Shown in pieces: positions 10,714 to 21,587 of a DNA stretch of 64,000 nt. The translations under genes were made by a program, and so were the position numbers. The stretch's first letter is position 1. The number at the start of each line of letters is the position of its first letter. Below the pieces are notes generated by a model, which ran no database searches, had not been told where the DNA came from, and saw only the letters and a program-made list of their open reading frames with translations. The stretch comes from Marsupella aquatica (lineage: Eukaryota; Marchantiophyta): contig OZ316891.1 of NCBI GenBank assembly GCA_973895155.1, positions 3,348,001-3,412,000 of the forward strand, written 5' to 3'.

Positions 10714-12276
10714 AGGCTTCCGCCCAGAATTTTGTAAGTAGACCATGAGAAAGAAAAGAGTGTCTAAGATTGTAAATTATATGTTTAGATGGAGTTAAAA
10801 GCACTCTTTCCACACCTAACATTACTGCCAAATTTGCAGTTTACATATCAGCCAACGCCTTTCTAACCTCCTGCAAGTATGGTTGTCATAAGGTGATAGT
10901 CTACGGGTGGGTTGATCATCTTTCCATTGCAAGGCCTGCAAATGATATTTTGAAATGTGGCTCAGCTGTCCTATTGTTGGAATATAGGGCTGATGAGTAC
11001 TGATAGAGCTATCATGTGATACTTGTTCCAACTCTGCCCTGGATAGCTTAAACCACAAGATCCCGTGTAAAGTACTCTTAGTAACCCATACCACTCATTT
11101 AAACTACAGTACAATATATGTATATGAAAGAGCGTAGCATATATATTTTCAGGAATTTATTAGCAAGCGTCATTACGTTAGTTCAGCATACGGGGTGATC
11201 ATCTATATGTCAAAATGCAGATCTTGGTGAGATTTACATTCCACAAAATACTGTATCTAAAGTTGTTCATATCTTTTAAGAAATGAACAAAAATGTTTTG
11301 AGGGTACTGGGCAGCATTATTTCTTAAGTACAAATTATAATTCCACCTCCACTTGGATCCTTTGCCATATTTTTCAAATATTGGCCAGCTAATTTGGTGG
11401 TGATTTTCCACTATCTAGGAGTTTGCCAGCATCATGTAGTAGGCCAACGGAATTCCCCAGTTCCTTCCATTGTTTACTGGCTTGCAATCACCAAAAAAAT
11501 TGATACGCAATTGGGCCTGATCGCCATCATTCCCACTTCCCCTGGATCAAGCTTTGCCAGTGATGTCCGCCTCAGGACTTACGGTTAGCCCGCATCGGGC
11601 AGCCAGACACCTGCTGGTTTGTGCACGTGCACAACTGCGCATCATTGCTTGTTTAATTCCAAAGGACGGATGGACACCAGACTGAGCATGCAAAATCAGA
11701 TACCACTTACCCACTTAATGCGACAAAACCTGGATCCACCAGGTTTCACCATTTTTAGTATATTTATCTGAAGTTGTGGAGCAAAGTCTCATGAGAGATA
11801 AGAGGAATGTGAAAACGAGAGAAATCTTGGACACTTCACCTTTTATATGGCCAGTGGTGGTATATGGTGAGTTAGATGCAATAAATTGTACCCCAAAAAT
11901 GTGTCACACGTGTTTTCTTCTTTCATCCTTAAACTATAAGGTGTCTCGGCTCTGCATGGAGCTTCAGTTCTGTACTCTGACTTGTGGGGTTTGGTAATCT
12001 ATGTACAGAAATGATAAGCCAGTGCTAAGCTAAGTGTGGGACATTGGTGGAGGCTGACCACTTTGGTGCAACAACATGGCTGCCCAGGATAGCAGCATCG
12101 AGGCTGAGCACATTGTGTTTGGTGTTGTGCTCAAAACATAAGAGCACATTTTGTAAGGCTCCAGATGACAGTCATGGGAGTCGCATTTTGGGTATTTTGA
12201 GACAAGCCAACCTGATTTTTGAATATACTTTTGCCATTTGTCATTTTCCACATGTTGGCCTTCAACTCTCCTCGAT

Positions 12277-12400
12277 GTTTTCCAAGAAGTGTGGCTTTCA
12301 TGACAGTGTGCTGTTTTGGATGTGTAACTATGTGTCTTCTCGAAGTTTTCTGGAGGAATGTGGCTTTCATGTGAGTGTGCTGCTATGAATGTGTCCTTAT
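12277..12400 (+). repeat. Tandem duplication, about 67 bp period
   Basis: Two diverged copies share GTTTTC, then GTGGCTTTCATG, GTGTGCTG and GATGTGT or AATGTGT at matching spacing. Weakly conserved and of unknown origin. Confidence 0.55.
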
Positions 12401-14769
12401 TTGCCAGTGATTGTCATTCTCCACAATTTCCATTCACCATCTCCCACTACTCTCCAAAAATTCCTTTTGAACACTTTGGTCAACAGTGCTCAACCTCAAT
12501 CGCCAGTTACTGCAAGTATGCTTAACCTCATTCACCAGTAAAAGCTAGGGCTGGCCGCTCCCAGTAGGCAGCTCCCCTACCTGTACAATTGGGGAGTTGG
12601 CCAGTGTAGCAAAAATTATAAAAACCTTCAAGAATATGCTGGTACTAGGGTCCTGTGATGGGAAAAGTAAGTGATAGTTCACCTAGGCAAACCAAGAGTG
12701 GCCAGATATGGGCAGGGCCCCAATTTAGAATGACAGCTGTGGTTTAAGAATGCCTAAAATACTTTTAACTTGCTGAGCCAGAATATTTCTGTTATGATCA
12801 CCTCTTGGATCCAAGGTATGGAGTTAGGAACTCCACAGACGTGGAAGAGATCATTAACTTCATCTTCACCATCTACTTCAGCTGACCCTACACCAACTTC
12901 TTTGTTTCGAGACCTGCGAGATCTTTGCAAGACTATGTAAACTTCCCCTTCTACATACCCTCATCCACTTACCACTGTATGAAAACCTGCATCGCGTACA
13001 TGAGGTCGAACTTGTGATCTAGTCTGATACTCCCTGATCTACACGGTGTTGTGGTATCTCATCTATGACATGGAAGTGTTGGTTTTTCTTTGAGCAAATT
13101 GTAATTGAGCTCTGCTCCATTTCAAAATGCAGCTTTTGCTTGTTGTATGTTCTATATTGCTCTTCTAAACTTTTGTTAGCTGGGGAAAGGCACCATGCGC
13201 GATGGGGTGTGGACCCACCATGGCACAGACGATGAAACGCCTTCATGGGTCAACGTGTGCTCCTCGGATTCCCTCCACTGTAGGCATAGAACGAAGAGCT
13301 CTTACTACCAAACGCAGATCCGGCCCACAAACTGATGGTAGCACTTTTGCGCGCTACTCGATGTAAGGTAGAAGTGTAGAACCTTGTCAAGTAGGATGGC
13401 AGAGTCACGTCTCATGATGGCGCTCACAGTGAGAGTTCATTTGTAGAAAGAGTAACTTGAAGCATTAGCGTCTACAGCTAGCTCGACAGCGTACTAGGGT
13501 TCTTCAGACTGTACAGTGCACGACGAACAACATTCACATTGCGTGGGTTATGTCTTGGGAGGAGCGAGCACAACCTAATCATTGTTGACAACAGCACTCG
13601 TTCAGCCGGTTGAGGATGGGCTGTAATTTAACGAAGACATGCAGTCAGTGACTATGTAAGTCTCGAACTTCGAACTTCGATAGCTGTCAGATTACATTGG
13701 GTACAAATCAATCAAGCTTCTATTCTTTCATAGTGCACATCAGCTGCACCAATTGATTGCGAGAGCAACCATTATTTGCAGTGTAGTGTGCACCAATTCA
13801 TTTGCTAAAGCAACTATTATGTGCAGTGTAGTGCACATCAGTTGCACCAGAATACAGCGTCAATTTCTCGAGCAAAGAATTGAAAACATTGACAAGGTCC
13901 AGGAGCAACAGTAGAAAAGACGATTAATATTGGTTGGGAAAACTCTGCAGGCACGACGGACAAGGTATGACAACGAAACGAAAAAGGCTTCAGGGTATTC
14001 TTACCAAATACCAGGAAAAAAGGTCAAGCAGATAGAAGACTGGAGACAAAGCCTCGAATTTAGCATCCTAATCTGGCAGATCGACGATGAGGGTATGGTC
14101 CCATGGGAGTCATGCTCATAACAGTAGGCAATTCCATGAAAGACAAATTCGCTTTCCATCCAGAGACTCCAAAGACGAAACAAAAAGAGAACACTTCTAC
14201 CACGTAACGCAGTGAAGTGAAGAACCAAGTATTTATAAATGGAAATCTGTTATGGTACAAAGGATTGTCGGTCTACATGTCCATCCAACAAGGAGATGCA
14301 ACCAGGACAATGTTCGAGCATGTGACGCATTCCTTGATACTACAAATCAGCTTTACCGAAACAACAAGTACCCCTTATATACTCTCTTTGATGGATAGGG
14401 GTGAGCGGAACGGAATCCTCTTGTCCCTGAACTACTCCCCGTAATCGATATGGGTAGGGGGATTACGGGACCGGTGGTATGCGACAACTCATGAGAGCGC
14501 CTGATTTTGCGTTATCATCACAAAGGACTTCCGTCAAGAGATCAAACAGAAAGGACTAATGAAACCCTATTCTTCTTCTTTAGCGGGTGTGGGTCTCCAG
14601 TTGGGGACGAGATCCTCATCAGCATTCGCATTATGCAGCTCTAGACAAGTAGTAGGACAATTGTCTGGATCCAAATTCTGTTTCAATGTCAGCAACCGTC
14701 CAGTTGCTAAAGATGTCTCTACGCACGGCATGACAGCGGGTGAGCCGAGGCTCAGGGAACACCATACGG

Positions 14770-15040
14770 TCCAGGGACACTCCGGAGCAACCTCCGAACG
14801 AGGCCTTCGCTCTCTGTGAGGCGGTGAGGCGATGGCCGAGATTGTGTTTCCGTTTAGCAGAGGAGCTCCTGGCTGGTTTCTTCGAGAAGCAGGTCCTCAT
14901 CTCCCCGCCACACCCATCTACGCTGTCGTCGGATCTCACAGAGGTGATGGACATGTTATTCGCGCGGAAGGAGTTATCCATCCTGAAAGAGTCCGTCGAA
15001 TTCTCCGTCGCAATGCAGGCCAGGCATGCCAACGACATGG
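14770..15040 (+). other. Possible orphan coding exon, function unknown
   Basis: The plus-strand frame here is more GC-rich than its surroundings and encodes a leucine- and alanine-rich, helix-prone segment containing EAVRRWPRLCFRLAEELL and later ELSILKESVEFSVAMQ. An acceptor-like CCAG precedes it (near 14770) and a donor-like GGTTAGC follows (near 15041). I do not recognise the family and found no flanking exons. The opposite strand is also open for 198 codons across the same stretch, which weakens the case. It may be a captured gene fragment or a relic. Confidence 0.3.
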
Positions 15041-15365
15041 TTAGCTGTTCCCGCACCCCTCCCTCCCCTCCCCTCCTTCCCTTGCCGGCGTCAAATCTGC
15101 AGTCCAGAGCCAGGAACTTGTCAAATGAATTGTGACCATCCAGAAGTTTGCGGACACCCCCGCAAAAGCTCCGACCAAGGAGGAGGAATAGGAGGAAGAC
15201 GGAGTAATTCAATGGAAGGACTACCAAATTGGGCCCTAATCTCTAGTCATGCTGACATGCAATGAAACACCACCACTACTGTGCACAACATGCACAACAA
15301 TCCCGGATTTATTGCCTGGTATGTGGGCTACAAGGGTGCGGGGACATGACAGTAGTCTCACCCCA

Positions 15366-15367
<2 letters not shown>

Positions 15368-15415
<48 letters not shown>
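15368..15415. repeat. (GA)n microsatellite, about 24 units
   Basis: An uninterrupted GA dinucleotide run. It generates Arg-Glu and Leu-Ser repeats in overlapping frames, which I do not treat as coding. In plants such GA/CT tracts are often found in promoter or 5' leader regions, but no gene is evident next to it. Confidence 0.95.
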
Positions 15416-15416
<1 letters not shown>

Positions 15417-15991
15417 AGCAAGGAAAACAGACGGAAACCTAATACCATGCCAAAGAACCACGAAGATCTTTGTTGCCGACTCCCCCTACCCTCTGAGCAC
15501 TTCGCAGCACAAACAATCTCTCTCTGTAGGACAGAAATGCTCAGAAAACGCAACAAAGACGCCACACATGTGCGTAGAAAGGACACTTTTAGGGCTTGAG
15601 GTAGAGAAGGCAACATCAGAAGAAAGACAACCCACCTGATAGGAAACTTTGGCCAAGGCGAAGTGACGAACCGAAATTCCTGTTCGCTCTTTCAATGCGA
15701 GATCACTCCTCCTCTCATGCTGCTCGACAGAATCGACACGCAAAGGGCCCGAAATAAAAGAGCATCCTTCAAACACGCAGCAGCAGAACGAATCACTCGA
15801 TCAATCAATCGTCTCTCCTCGGTCGCCCTCTTGTTCCGTCACGGTGGCTGAAGGAAAGAGATCGGGGAAATTCGTGGAAAATTGTATCAAACAAATTCGC
15901 TCGCTTCCTGACAAACCACGTCCGGCGAGAGGATCGGAACGGAGTACAATGGCACAAATTCTTCTAACCCAAAGCTCACAAGGCGAGGCTG

Positions 15992-16201
15992 ATGATTCTT
16001 CTTCTAGTCTTGTTGTGCAGCTTCTTCTTCTCCGCGGAACATGGAGGTGAGATCCGACAAAAATTGGGAGCAATCAGCGGATTATCGGGAACTGGGACGA
16101 AAGGATCGAATGACACAAAAAGCGAGAGTGGTTCGCTCTTCGATGACCGCATCCCCGATGTGATTCTGGTCATGATTCCCGGGAAATTGATTTACTACTA
16201 G
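15992..16201 (+). CDS. Small open frame with signal-peptide-like start, hypothetical
   Basis: A 69-codon frame begins MILLLVLLCSFFFSAEHGG, which has the hydrophobic core and small residues of a secretion signal, and continues with a hydrophilic stretch rich in G, S, D and K that ends in a short hydrophobic tail. No cysteine pattern or known peptide family is visible. A GTGAGA donor-like sequence directly after the signal-like part could mean it is the first exon of something longer, but I found no matching second exon. Chance is the leading alternative. Confidence 0.15.
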   Translation: MILLLVLLCSFFFSAEHGGEIRQKLGAISGLSGTGTKGSNDTKSESGSLFDDRIPDVILVMIPGKLIYY

Positions 16202-16231
16202 AACCCCTTGGAAAGGATCCCACTATTTCCA

Positions 16232-16435
16232 TCCATTTAGGTGACAATCCTTTAGCGTTGTCAAATTTAAGAGCTTCAAGTTTTTTGTGTGCAAAGTGAT
16301 CCATTTAGGTGACAATCCTTTAGCGTTGTCAAATTTAAGAGCTTCAAGTTTTTTGTGTGCAAAGTGATCCATTTAGGTGACAATCCTTTAGAGTTATCAA
16401 ATTTAAGAGCTTCAAGTTTTTTGTGTGCAAAGTGA
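16232..16435 (+). repeat. Three tandem copies of a 68-bp unit
   Basis: Units start at 16232, 16300 and 16368, each beginning TCCATTTAGGTGACAATCC and ending GCAAAGTGA. The first two appear identical; the third differs at two positions (GCGTTGTC becomes GAGTTATC). The high identity implies recent amplification. No gene or known element surrounds it. Confidence 0.97.
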
Positions 16436-17660
16436 TGTGGTGAACCCCACTTTGGAGTCCATTCACTTGGTTATAAGATGTGTCTAAAATGATATATAAT
16501 AGGGCATTTAGAGATGCAGGCTTTCAGTCAGTTCAGGCTGTTTGAGGCTTTGCGGTGTGGGATGGTATGTTAAGTTGGCGACCGCACATTTTTCCTGAGA
16601 TGTTTTGCACACAGCAGGCCGACTCGCTACGAGCCCTCTCAAAGTTCACCCTACTTTGGTCATGAATGCCCAAAAAGCATCTCCCTGCTGTACTTTTGGC
16701 CATGATTTGTTGTGGTCAGTAGCCCGGACTGCAAATGAGAAGCACACAGATTGAGATGTCCCTAATCTACAACAAAATGGCAAAGGAGAATATACAGGAG
16801 GAATTTACAATTCTGATCTGTACCAGTGCTCTCCATGGGGGCTACCGACCTGCATTTCCTCCAGTATCCAGGCCAAGGTGTTTTTTTGGGTTGCATTGAT
16901 GGTAGGCATCACCAAATGTTTTCCAGGCTGCTGCACTATAAATTTTCCAGACCTGAATGTTGCATTTTTCTAAGTCTGGATTCTGCTTTGGCCAGTGCTG
17001 CCAAGCCACATCTATGGGTCTCCTCGTGCCACATGTTCACATATCCTGCCTCCCTCAACATTCCCTCGTCTTAGTAAAATTGGCACCAGCATTCATGTGG
17101 AGAGCACTGCCCATTTTACCAAGCTCCAGTGCAACATGGTCTTTCCACCCAGACACTATTGCAATGCAGGCCATATTAAGCATGCCAAAGATTTCCCCTC
17201 ATTAACGTCAGGCCACCGGTGCCGATGCTCTATGGTAATACCAGTTCTCCAAGAAGGCCATGAATTAAAGGGAAAATTCCAAATTTGCTTTTGCCCCCAT
17301 TTTTGCTGTAAAACTTACACCCAAGTCTCATAACCCCTAGCTAGGCTGACCAGGGGGTGCCCAAGGTCTCACAATCTCCAGCCACGGTTTATAGTTGATA
17401 ACCATGATTAGTTATAAGAGTTACCCAGAGCCCAAACACATCCCATTTTTTTCTGGGTTTTACTTGTCCCATAACTAAAGTACTCCTTTCAAGAATGAAT
17501 GAAAAAATCAATTAATGTTTAGTGCCAAAGTATTTCAAAGTTGTTGCCACATTTTATGGCTCGGATCTACAGTTCTTGTCTTTGCTGCAAACTGACTTAA
17601 TCCGTGTTCACCGTAGCACCAGACGTCACTGATCCTGTTTGCGGCGATCGATGGAGCCTA
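16436..17660. other. Spacer without a recognised gene
   Basis: Several overlapping plus-strand frames at 16826-17333 are open for 80 to 112 codons but read as unrelated, cysteine- and histidine-rich text with no known motif, and no frame dominates. I see no regulatory or RNA feature that I can support. Confidence 0.45.
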
Positions 17661-18060
17661 CAAGATATGCACGTGTAAATAACGGGCAGTGAGGGCGGAA
17701 GGATTCGGGCAACAAGAGTCGGGCAGGCAGGAAACTCGGAGACCTCGGGAAAGTTATGTTCGTTTTCTTAGCTTGCCCGCGGGCAGGGGAGTCGTGCTCG
17801 GGAAAGTTTGTAAGCGGGCGGGCAGCGAACTCGGGTCCGGGTGTTCTCCTTTTTCTGGAGTTGCCCACGGGCAGGAGGAAGAGTTAACTTACCGTGTGTT
17901 CTCTCTTTTATAGGGCTGCCCGCGGGTAGGAGGGTTAGCCACCGCCGTCTGAAAGGGCGCGATTGAGGGAGCCAGCTGTCGGGCAGGGCAGGGAAAAGGA
18001 TTCGATCAATTTCGGATTTCTTTGGATGACTCGGGCAGTCGGGCAGAGTAGGTGGGGAAC
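17661..18060. repeat. GC-rich patch with repeated palindromes
   Basis: A patch rich in CGGGCAG stands out from AT-rich flanks. It holds a perfect 12-bp palindrome TGCCCGCGGGCA at 17774-17785 and two relatives, TGCCCACGGGCA (17862-17873) and CTGCCCGCGGGTAG (17916-17929). The last two sit in a diverged tandem duplication of about 55 bp that begins GTGTTCTC near 17841 and 17896. CGGGCAG also recurs singly at 17720-18040. It may be the core of a decayed GC-rich repeat comparable in character to the element at 3653-4293; no gene is assigned. Confidence 0.6.
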
Positions 18061-18811
18061 TGTGGTTGGGGGCCACTCCACTGAGGTCTGACGTACTGGA
18101 GTCAACTCAGCTTTATCCAGAGACCACAATAGACTATTCTCCTGAGACCCAATGGCAAGTATTCATGGACTGTACCATTGTATTGTAATGATTAAAGGAA
18201 ACTATTAACGTACATTTTTTAATGATGTAGGATGTTGAGTACTCAAGCACCTTTTATTAATGATGTAGGATGTCGAGTATTTAAGTACCATTTAGTGCAA
18301 TGATTGGTTGAACTGGAAACTTCAGTTTACAGTAAATTCTCTCTAAGTGTTCTTGGGAAGAGGGCTCCTACATGCACTAATCCAGGGGTTGCATTCCTTG
18401 ATAAGCGCACCCCCTAAAAAGTGCATTTATTAATAAATGTGCTTGGTGTGGATTCCTTTGTTAAATTTAGAGCCCCTCCGTTAGTGAGTAGTCTCTTGTA
18501 CTTTGTGTCCCTGCCGTAGTTTTGTGTCCACCCTCCCGAATTGCATTCTATACTCTACTAAGAATGGGCATGCATTTATCCCAAGATGCAATTGATTTTG
18601 TGCATTTACTGATAAGAGCACAGAGACCATTCTCAAAGGTAAGCACTTGTGAAGTTGTCATTGAGCCAATTATGTGCGCTTAGAAAAAGCACTTATCCCG
18701 TGTTAAAAAAAAGGAAAGAACAGGACATGCACTAATCAAGGGTAAGCCTCTATGAAGTGTGTGCTTAGAGAGAGCCAACCATAGTGGTGCTGGCCCCAAA
18801 ATGAAGGTATA
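18061..18811. other. Spacer without a recognised gene
   Basis: AT-rich DNA with short repeated phrases: AATGATGTAGGATG-TGAGTA occurs twice near 18220 and 18260, and variants of TGCATTTAT and TGCACTAATC recur from 18370 to 18740. These resemble wording at 4490-4620, suggesting a shared old repeat. Confidence 0.4.
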
Positions 18812-18878
18812 ATTATGCTTGATGAGAACTTGCCAAACAAGTTTGCATCAAGTGTTCCTAGGAAATTTTTGTTGTAAG
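18812..18878. repeat. Left remnant of an inverted-repeat element split by the copia insertion
   Basis: Beginning TATGCTTGATG, this stretch matches the ends of the element at 26499-27421. It continues on the other side of the copia element from 25795, where GTTATAAACCAGGCCCCCTAG corresponds to GTTACAAACTAGG in those ends. The copia target duplication GTAAG (18874-18878) lies within it, so this copy predates the copia insertion. Confidence 0.7.
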
Positions 18879-19222
18879 TGTTGAGCATAGACGACATTTG
18901 TAACAGCAAGTCCATGAATCATCCAACGCACAATAGTCAACATAAAGAGATACGTGGTTCACCTCCACATGAGGCTACGTCCACGGGAACACACAAGAGC
19001 TTTACTGCACTCTAGGCCGACCGGCCATACCAAGCATCCACAGCACAAGCTCTCCCTATCTCTCAACTAGCTCCGTAACAATGAGCCTAAGTTCCACCAA
19101 GGTCTGGCATCAGCCCTGGCTATATGCACACCAACACTACCGCTAACATTAGCTAAGTCCTAACCCGAGTTAGACTAACTATGGTTAGCTCATGAGTCAC
19201 AAGACTAGAGCAATATCTAACA
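18879..19222 (-). repeat. 3' LTR of the copia element
   Basis: 344 bp, TG...CA ends. It differs from the other LTR by about twelve substitutions and lacks a 4-bp segment (within CCACCAGGCCAGG of its partner). As the element reads on the minus strand, this is its downstream LTR. Confidence 0.97.
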
Positions 19223-19233
19223 AACTCTCCCTT
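19223..19233 (-). other. Polypurine tract of the copia element
   Basis: On the minus strand the sequence AAGGGAGAGTT lies directly against the inner end of the 3' LTR, where plus-strand DNA synthesis is primed in this class. Confidence 0.75.
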
Positions 19234-19428
19234 GACTCTTGTCTTGGGGACTAGACTAAAGCTACTATATGGAATCCTCAGCGGGAAGTTCTAGACAATC
19301 ACCAAACCAGGTCTCCCCCTAAAAACCACAAGGGTTAACTAAAGGTTAACTAGAACTAAGTCGTAGCCTAACAGGAATGAGTAATCCATATACAAATAGT
19401 CACACATTGCTAAATAACTCTACTTGCA

Positions 19429-20195
19429 CTACAATTGCAAAACCTGCAAAGTAGCACGGTGTCTTGAGAAACTCTCCAAAGGAATCACTTTGGTAAAGGC
19501 ATCGGCGGGATTGAGCTTTCCATCAATCTTGACTAGCTCAAAAGTTTTATCAGACACTGCTTGCCTGATAAAATGGTACATGATATCAATGTGCTTCACC
19601 CTGCTATCCATCACCTGGTTAGCAGCCAAGTGAAGAGCACTCTGACTATCCCAATTTAGAGACATTTTTCCATGCTCTAAACCCATCTCCGCGATCAACT
19701 TGTCCAACCAAATTGCTTCCTTTGCTGTTTCTGCTGCTGCAACATACTCTGCTTTTGTAGTAGACTGAGATATACACTTTTGCAAGATAGATTTCCAACT
19801 GATACATCCTTCTCCAAGAGTGTATACAAACCCAATTGTAGACTTCCTTGTATCCAGACAGCCTCCATAGTCAGAATCTACATAGCCAACCAACGTTCCA
19901 TAGTCCTGTGTTCCCTTTAGATACCTAAGAATCCACTTCACAGCTTCCCAATGTACCTTCCCTGGATTTGACATGAATCTGCTAACCTTGCCCATCGCTA
20001 GGGCCAAGTCAGGCCTAGTACAAGTCATCAAATATATCAGACTGCCTATTGCCTTCTCATAAGGAATCTTAGCCATCAGACCTTTCTCCACAGCATCCGT
20101 AGGAGAGAAAGCCGATGATAACTTGAAATGTGAAGCTAAAGGAATACTCGTTGGCTTACAGTTCTCCATGTTGAATCCTGCAAATACCTTCCTCG
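19429..20195 (-). pseudogene. Copia reverse transcriptase C-terminus and RNase H fragment
   Basis: An open frame of about 250 codons. It starts in the linker after the reverse transcriptase (MENCKPTSIPL), passes through SLIYLMTCTRPDLALA, and enters RNase H with VGYVDSDYGG, STTKAEYVAAAE, SQSALHLAAN and the SRVKHIDIMYHFIR motif near the C-terminus. The acidic residues of the RNase H active site (the D in YVDSDY, the E in KAEY, the D in NWDSQ) are present. It has no start of its own and is cut off from the rest of pol by the insertion on its 5' side, so it is a fragment despite being open. Confidence 0.93.
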
Positions 20196-20690
20196 CCTAC
20201 TGGCCTTGACTCAAGCACTTGTGCACCGGATCAGCTAGTGCGCATGCCTCCTTCAATAATTTAGCAGCCATGGCCGCCTCATCTCTCAAGCTCTGTACTT
20301 CCAGATCCCAGGCGGTCAAGTGCAAGCTAGAGGGGTACTGAAAGGATCTCCATTTTCTCCACCAAAAGGACATAGGTCCTTGGTAAAAGCAATCACTAGA
20401 GGACAAAAAGACCAAAATGTTACATGGAATGGCCAAGATTGTTTTGGTGAGATTGAAAGGTAAGATCTTGCATGCCAAATCTTTGGAAGTGTGTCCACAT
20501 ATTTCGGAATTTAAGAAGAGTGCCCAATCTTTTTGGAAGTGTGCACAATCTTTTTGGAAGTGTGCCCAACCTTTTTGGGAGTGTGCTCAGCTAAATCTTA
20601 ATGACATTTATACTCCTTTCACTCTCCTTTTTGAGCTAGTCCTTGGGGACTCCTTTGGTACCCCTCTAGCTTGCTTTTGACCGGCCCTTC
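20196..20690. repeat. Foreign segment inside the copia reverse transcriptase, with inverted ends
   Basis: Between the reverse transcriptase N-terminal part and the RNase H fragment lies DNA without copia similarity. A 17-bp perfect inverted pair, GCAAGCTAGAGGGGTAC near 20326-20342 and its reverse complement near 20655-20671, extends imperfectly to about 42 bp each side (approximately 20310-20351 and 20645-20687). The interval also holds a short tandem repeat with CTTTTTGGAAGTGTG-like units at about 20525-20585. The right arm still encodes residues following the reverse transcriptase frame, so the left arm could be an inverted copy of copia sequence created during rearrangement. It replaces the catalytic core of the enzyme. 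Confidence 0.7.
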
Positions 20691-21533
20691 TTCATAAAGC
20701 CTAGTGGTTGTCTCATGAAGATCATCTCTTCCAAGTTGCCATAGAGAAAAGTAGTAACAACATCCATCTGATCCATCACCAGACTAAAAAACACAACAAG
20801 CTGACACAAGATCCGTATTGTGGAATACTTAGCCACCGGTGAAAAAACTTCATTGTAATCCACTCCTTTCTCCTGAGTGAATCCCTTGGCAACAAGCCGT
20901 GCCTTGTAGATCTTATCTCCACCCTCTGAAGGACTGTCCTTCAACTTGTAAATCCACTTGGTGTCCACCACTTGCTGACCTCTTGGAAGCTCCACCAGCT
21001 CCCATGTCTTGTTGTCACTCAAAGATTGCAACTCCCTTTGCATTGCTACATTCCACTCATGTTTCTACTCTGAAGCACAAGCCTCATTGTACAAAGAAGG
21101 TTCTTCTTCTTCCAAGATCAAAGCCATATCATCTTCATCAGGTGCAATGTCAATATCATCTAACTTAGATGAGTCTGCCCATTGACCATACCTGGTAGGA
21201 GCTCTAGTAGAATGACTGGAAGTTCTTCTAGTAGATGACTCAGGCTGATTTGCTGCAACTGCTGGTTGAATTTGAGATACCCCAACAACAATCTGCTCCT
21301 CTTGTTCCATCAGGAACCAGCTCCAAGCCCGGAGCTTTTCCATCTTTCCTGTCATGAACATCATCATGACTAATCTCCCCCTCAACCCGGTCCGGAATGG
21401 GAGATTTCCCCTTGTCAGTATGGGAGTCCTGAGAACTCTCCCCCTCATTTGATGATCTGGATTCATTAAAGGACACATCTCTACTGACAATTAACTTACA
21501 GGTTACTGGATCCCATAACCTAGAACCCTTCAC
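20666..21533 (-). pseudogene. Copia integrase tail and reverse transcriptase N-terminal fragment
   Basis: On the minus strand, 21240-21533 and 21065-21490 hold the acidic, serine-rich linker in two frames (KLIVSRDVSFNES, then DEDDMALILEEEEPSLYNEA), so a frame change lies inside it. An in-frame stop follows at about 21065. 20666-21043 is the reverse transcriptase start: KTWELVELP, TKWIYKLK, KARLVAKGFTQEKGVDYNEVFSPV, then QMDVVTTFLYGNLEE. It ends soon after QPLGF, before the catalytic YVDD would appear. Clearly non-functional. Confidence 0.92.
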
Positions 21534-21587
21534 ACCTTTCTGATAGCCAAGGAAAATGCACTTCTTTGACTTGGACTCCAGCTTGGA

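Larger units (their letters stand above)
8974..14558. other. Long spacer without a recognised gene
   Basis: The 5.6 kb downstream of NAA40 hold only short frames with no family resemblance. Recognisable structure is limited to a run of 16 C residues near 10460, the duplications at 10517-10713 and 12277-12400, and a loose repeat of GCAGTGTAGTG and CACATCAGCTGCACC phrases at 13730-13850. The start of the interval should contain the NAA40 3' UTR, but no clear polyadenylation signal stands out. Confidence 0.5.

Noticed and set aside
14631-15227. 198-codon minus-strand frame
   Set aside because: Its composition (runs of basic residues, cysteines, low-complexity serine) and lack of any family resemblance make it more likely the shadow of a GC-rich plus-strand segment.
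15236-15639. Frames of 116 to 126 codons on both strands around the GA tract
   Set aside because: All are carried by the microsatellite (Arg-Glu or Leu-Ser runs) and differ in every frame.
16232-16435. CRISPR-like regular repeats
   Set aside because: The units are contiguous with no unique spacers, and the genome is a plant nuclear genome.
20197-20478. 93-codon minus-strand frame inside the copia element
   Set aside because: It starts in the foreign segment, has no family motif, and ends at the boundary with copia sequence.
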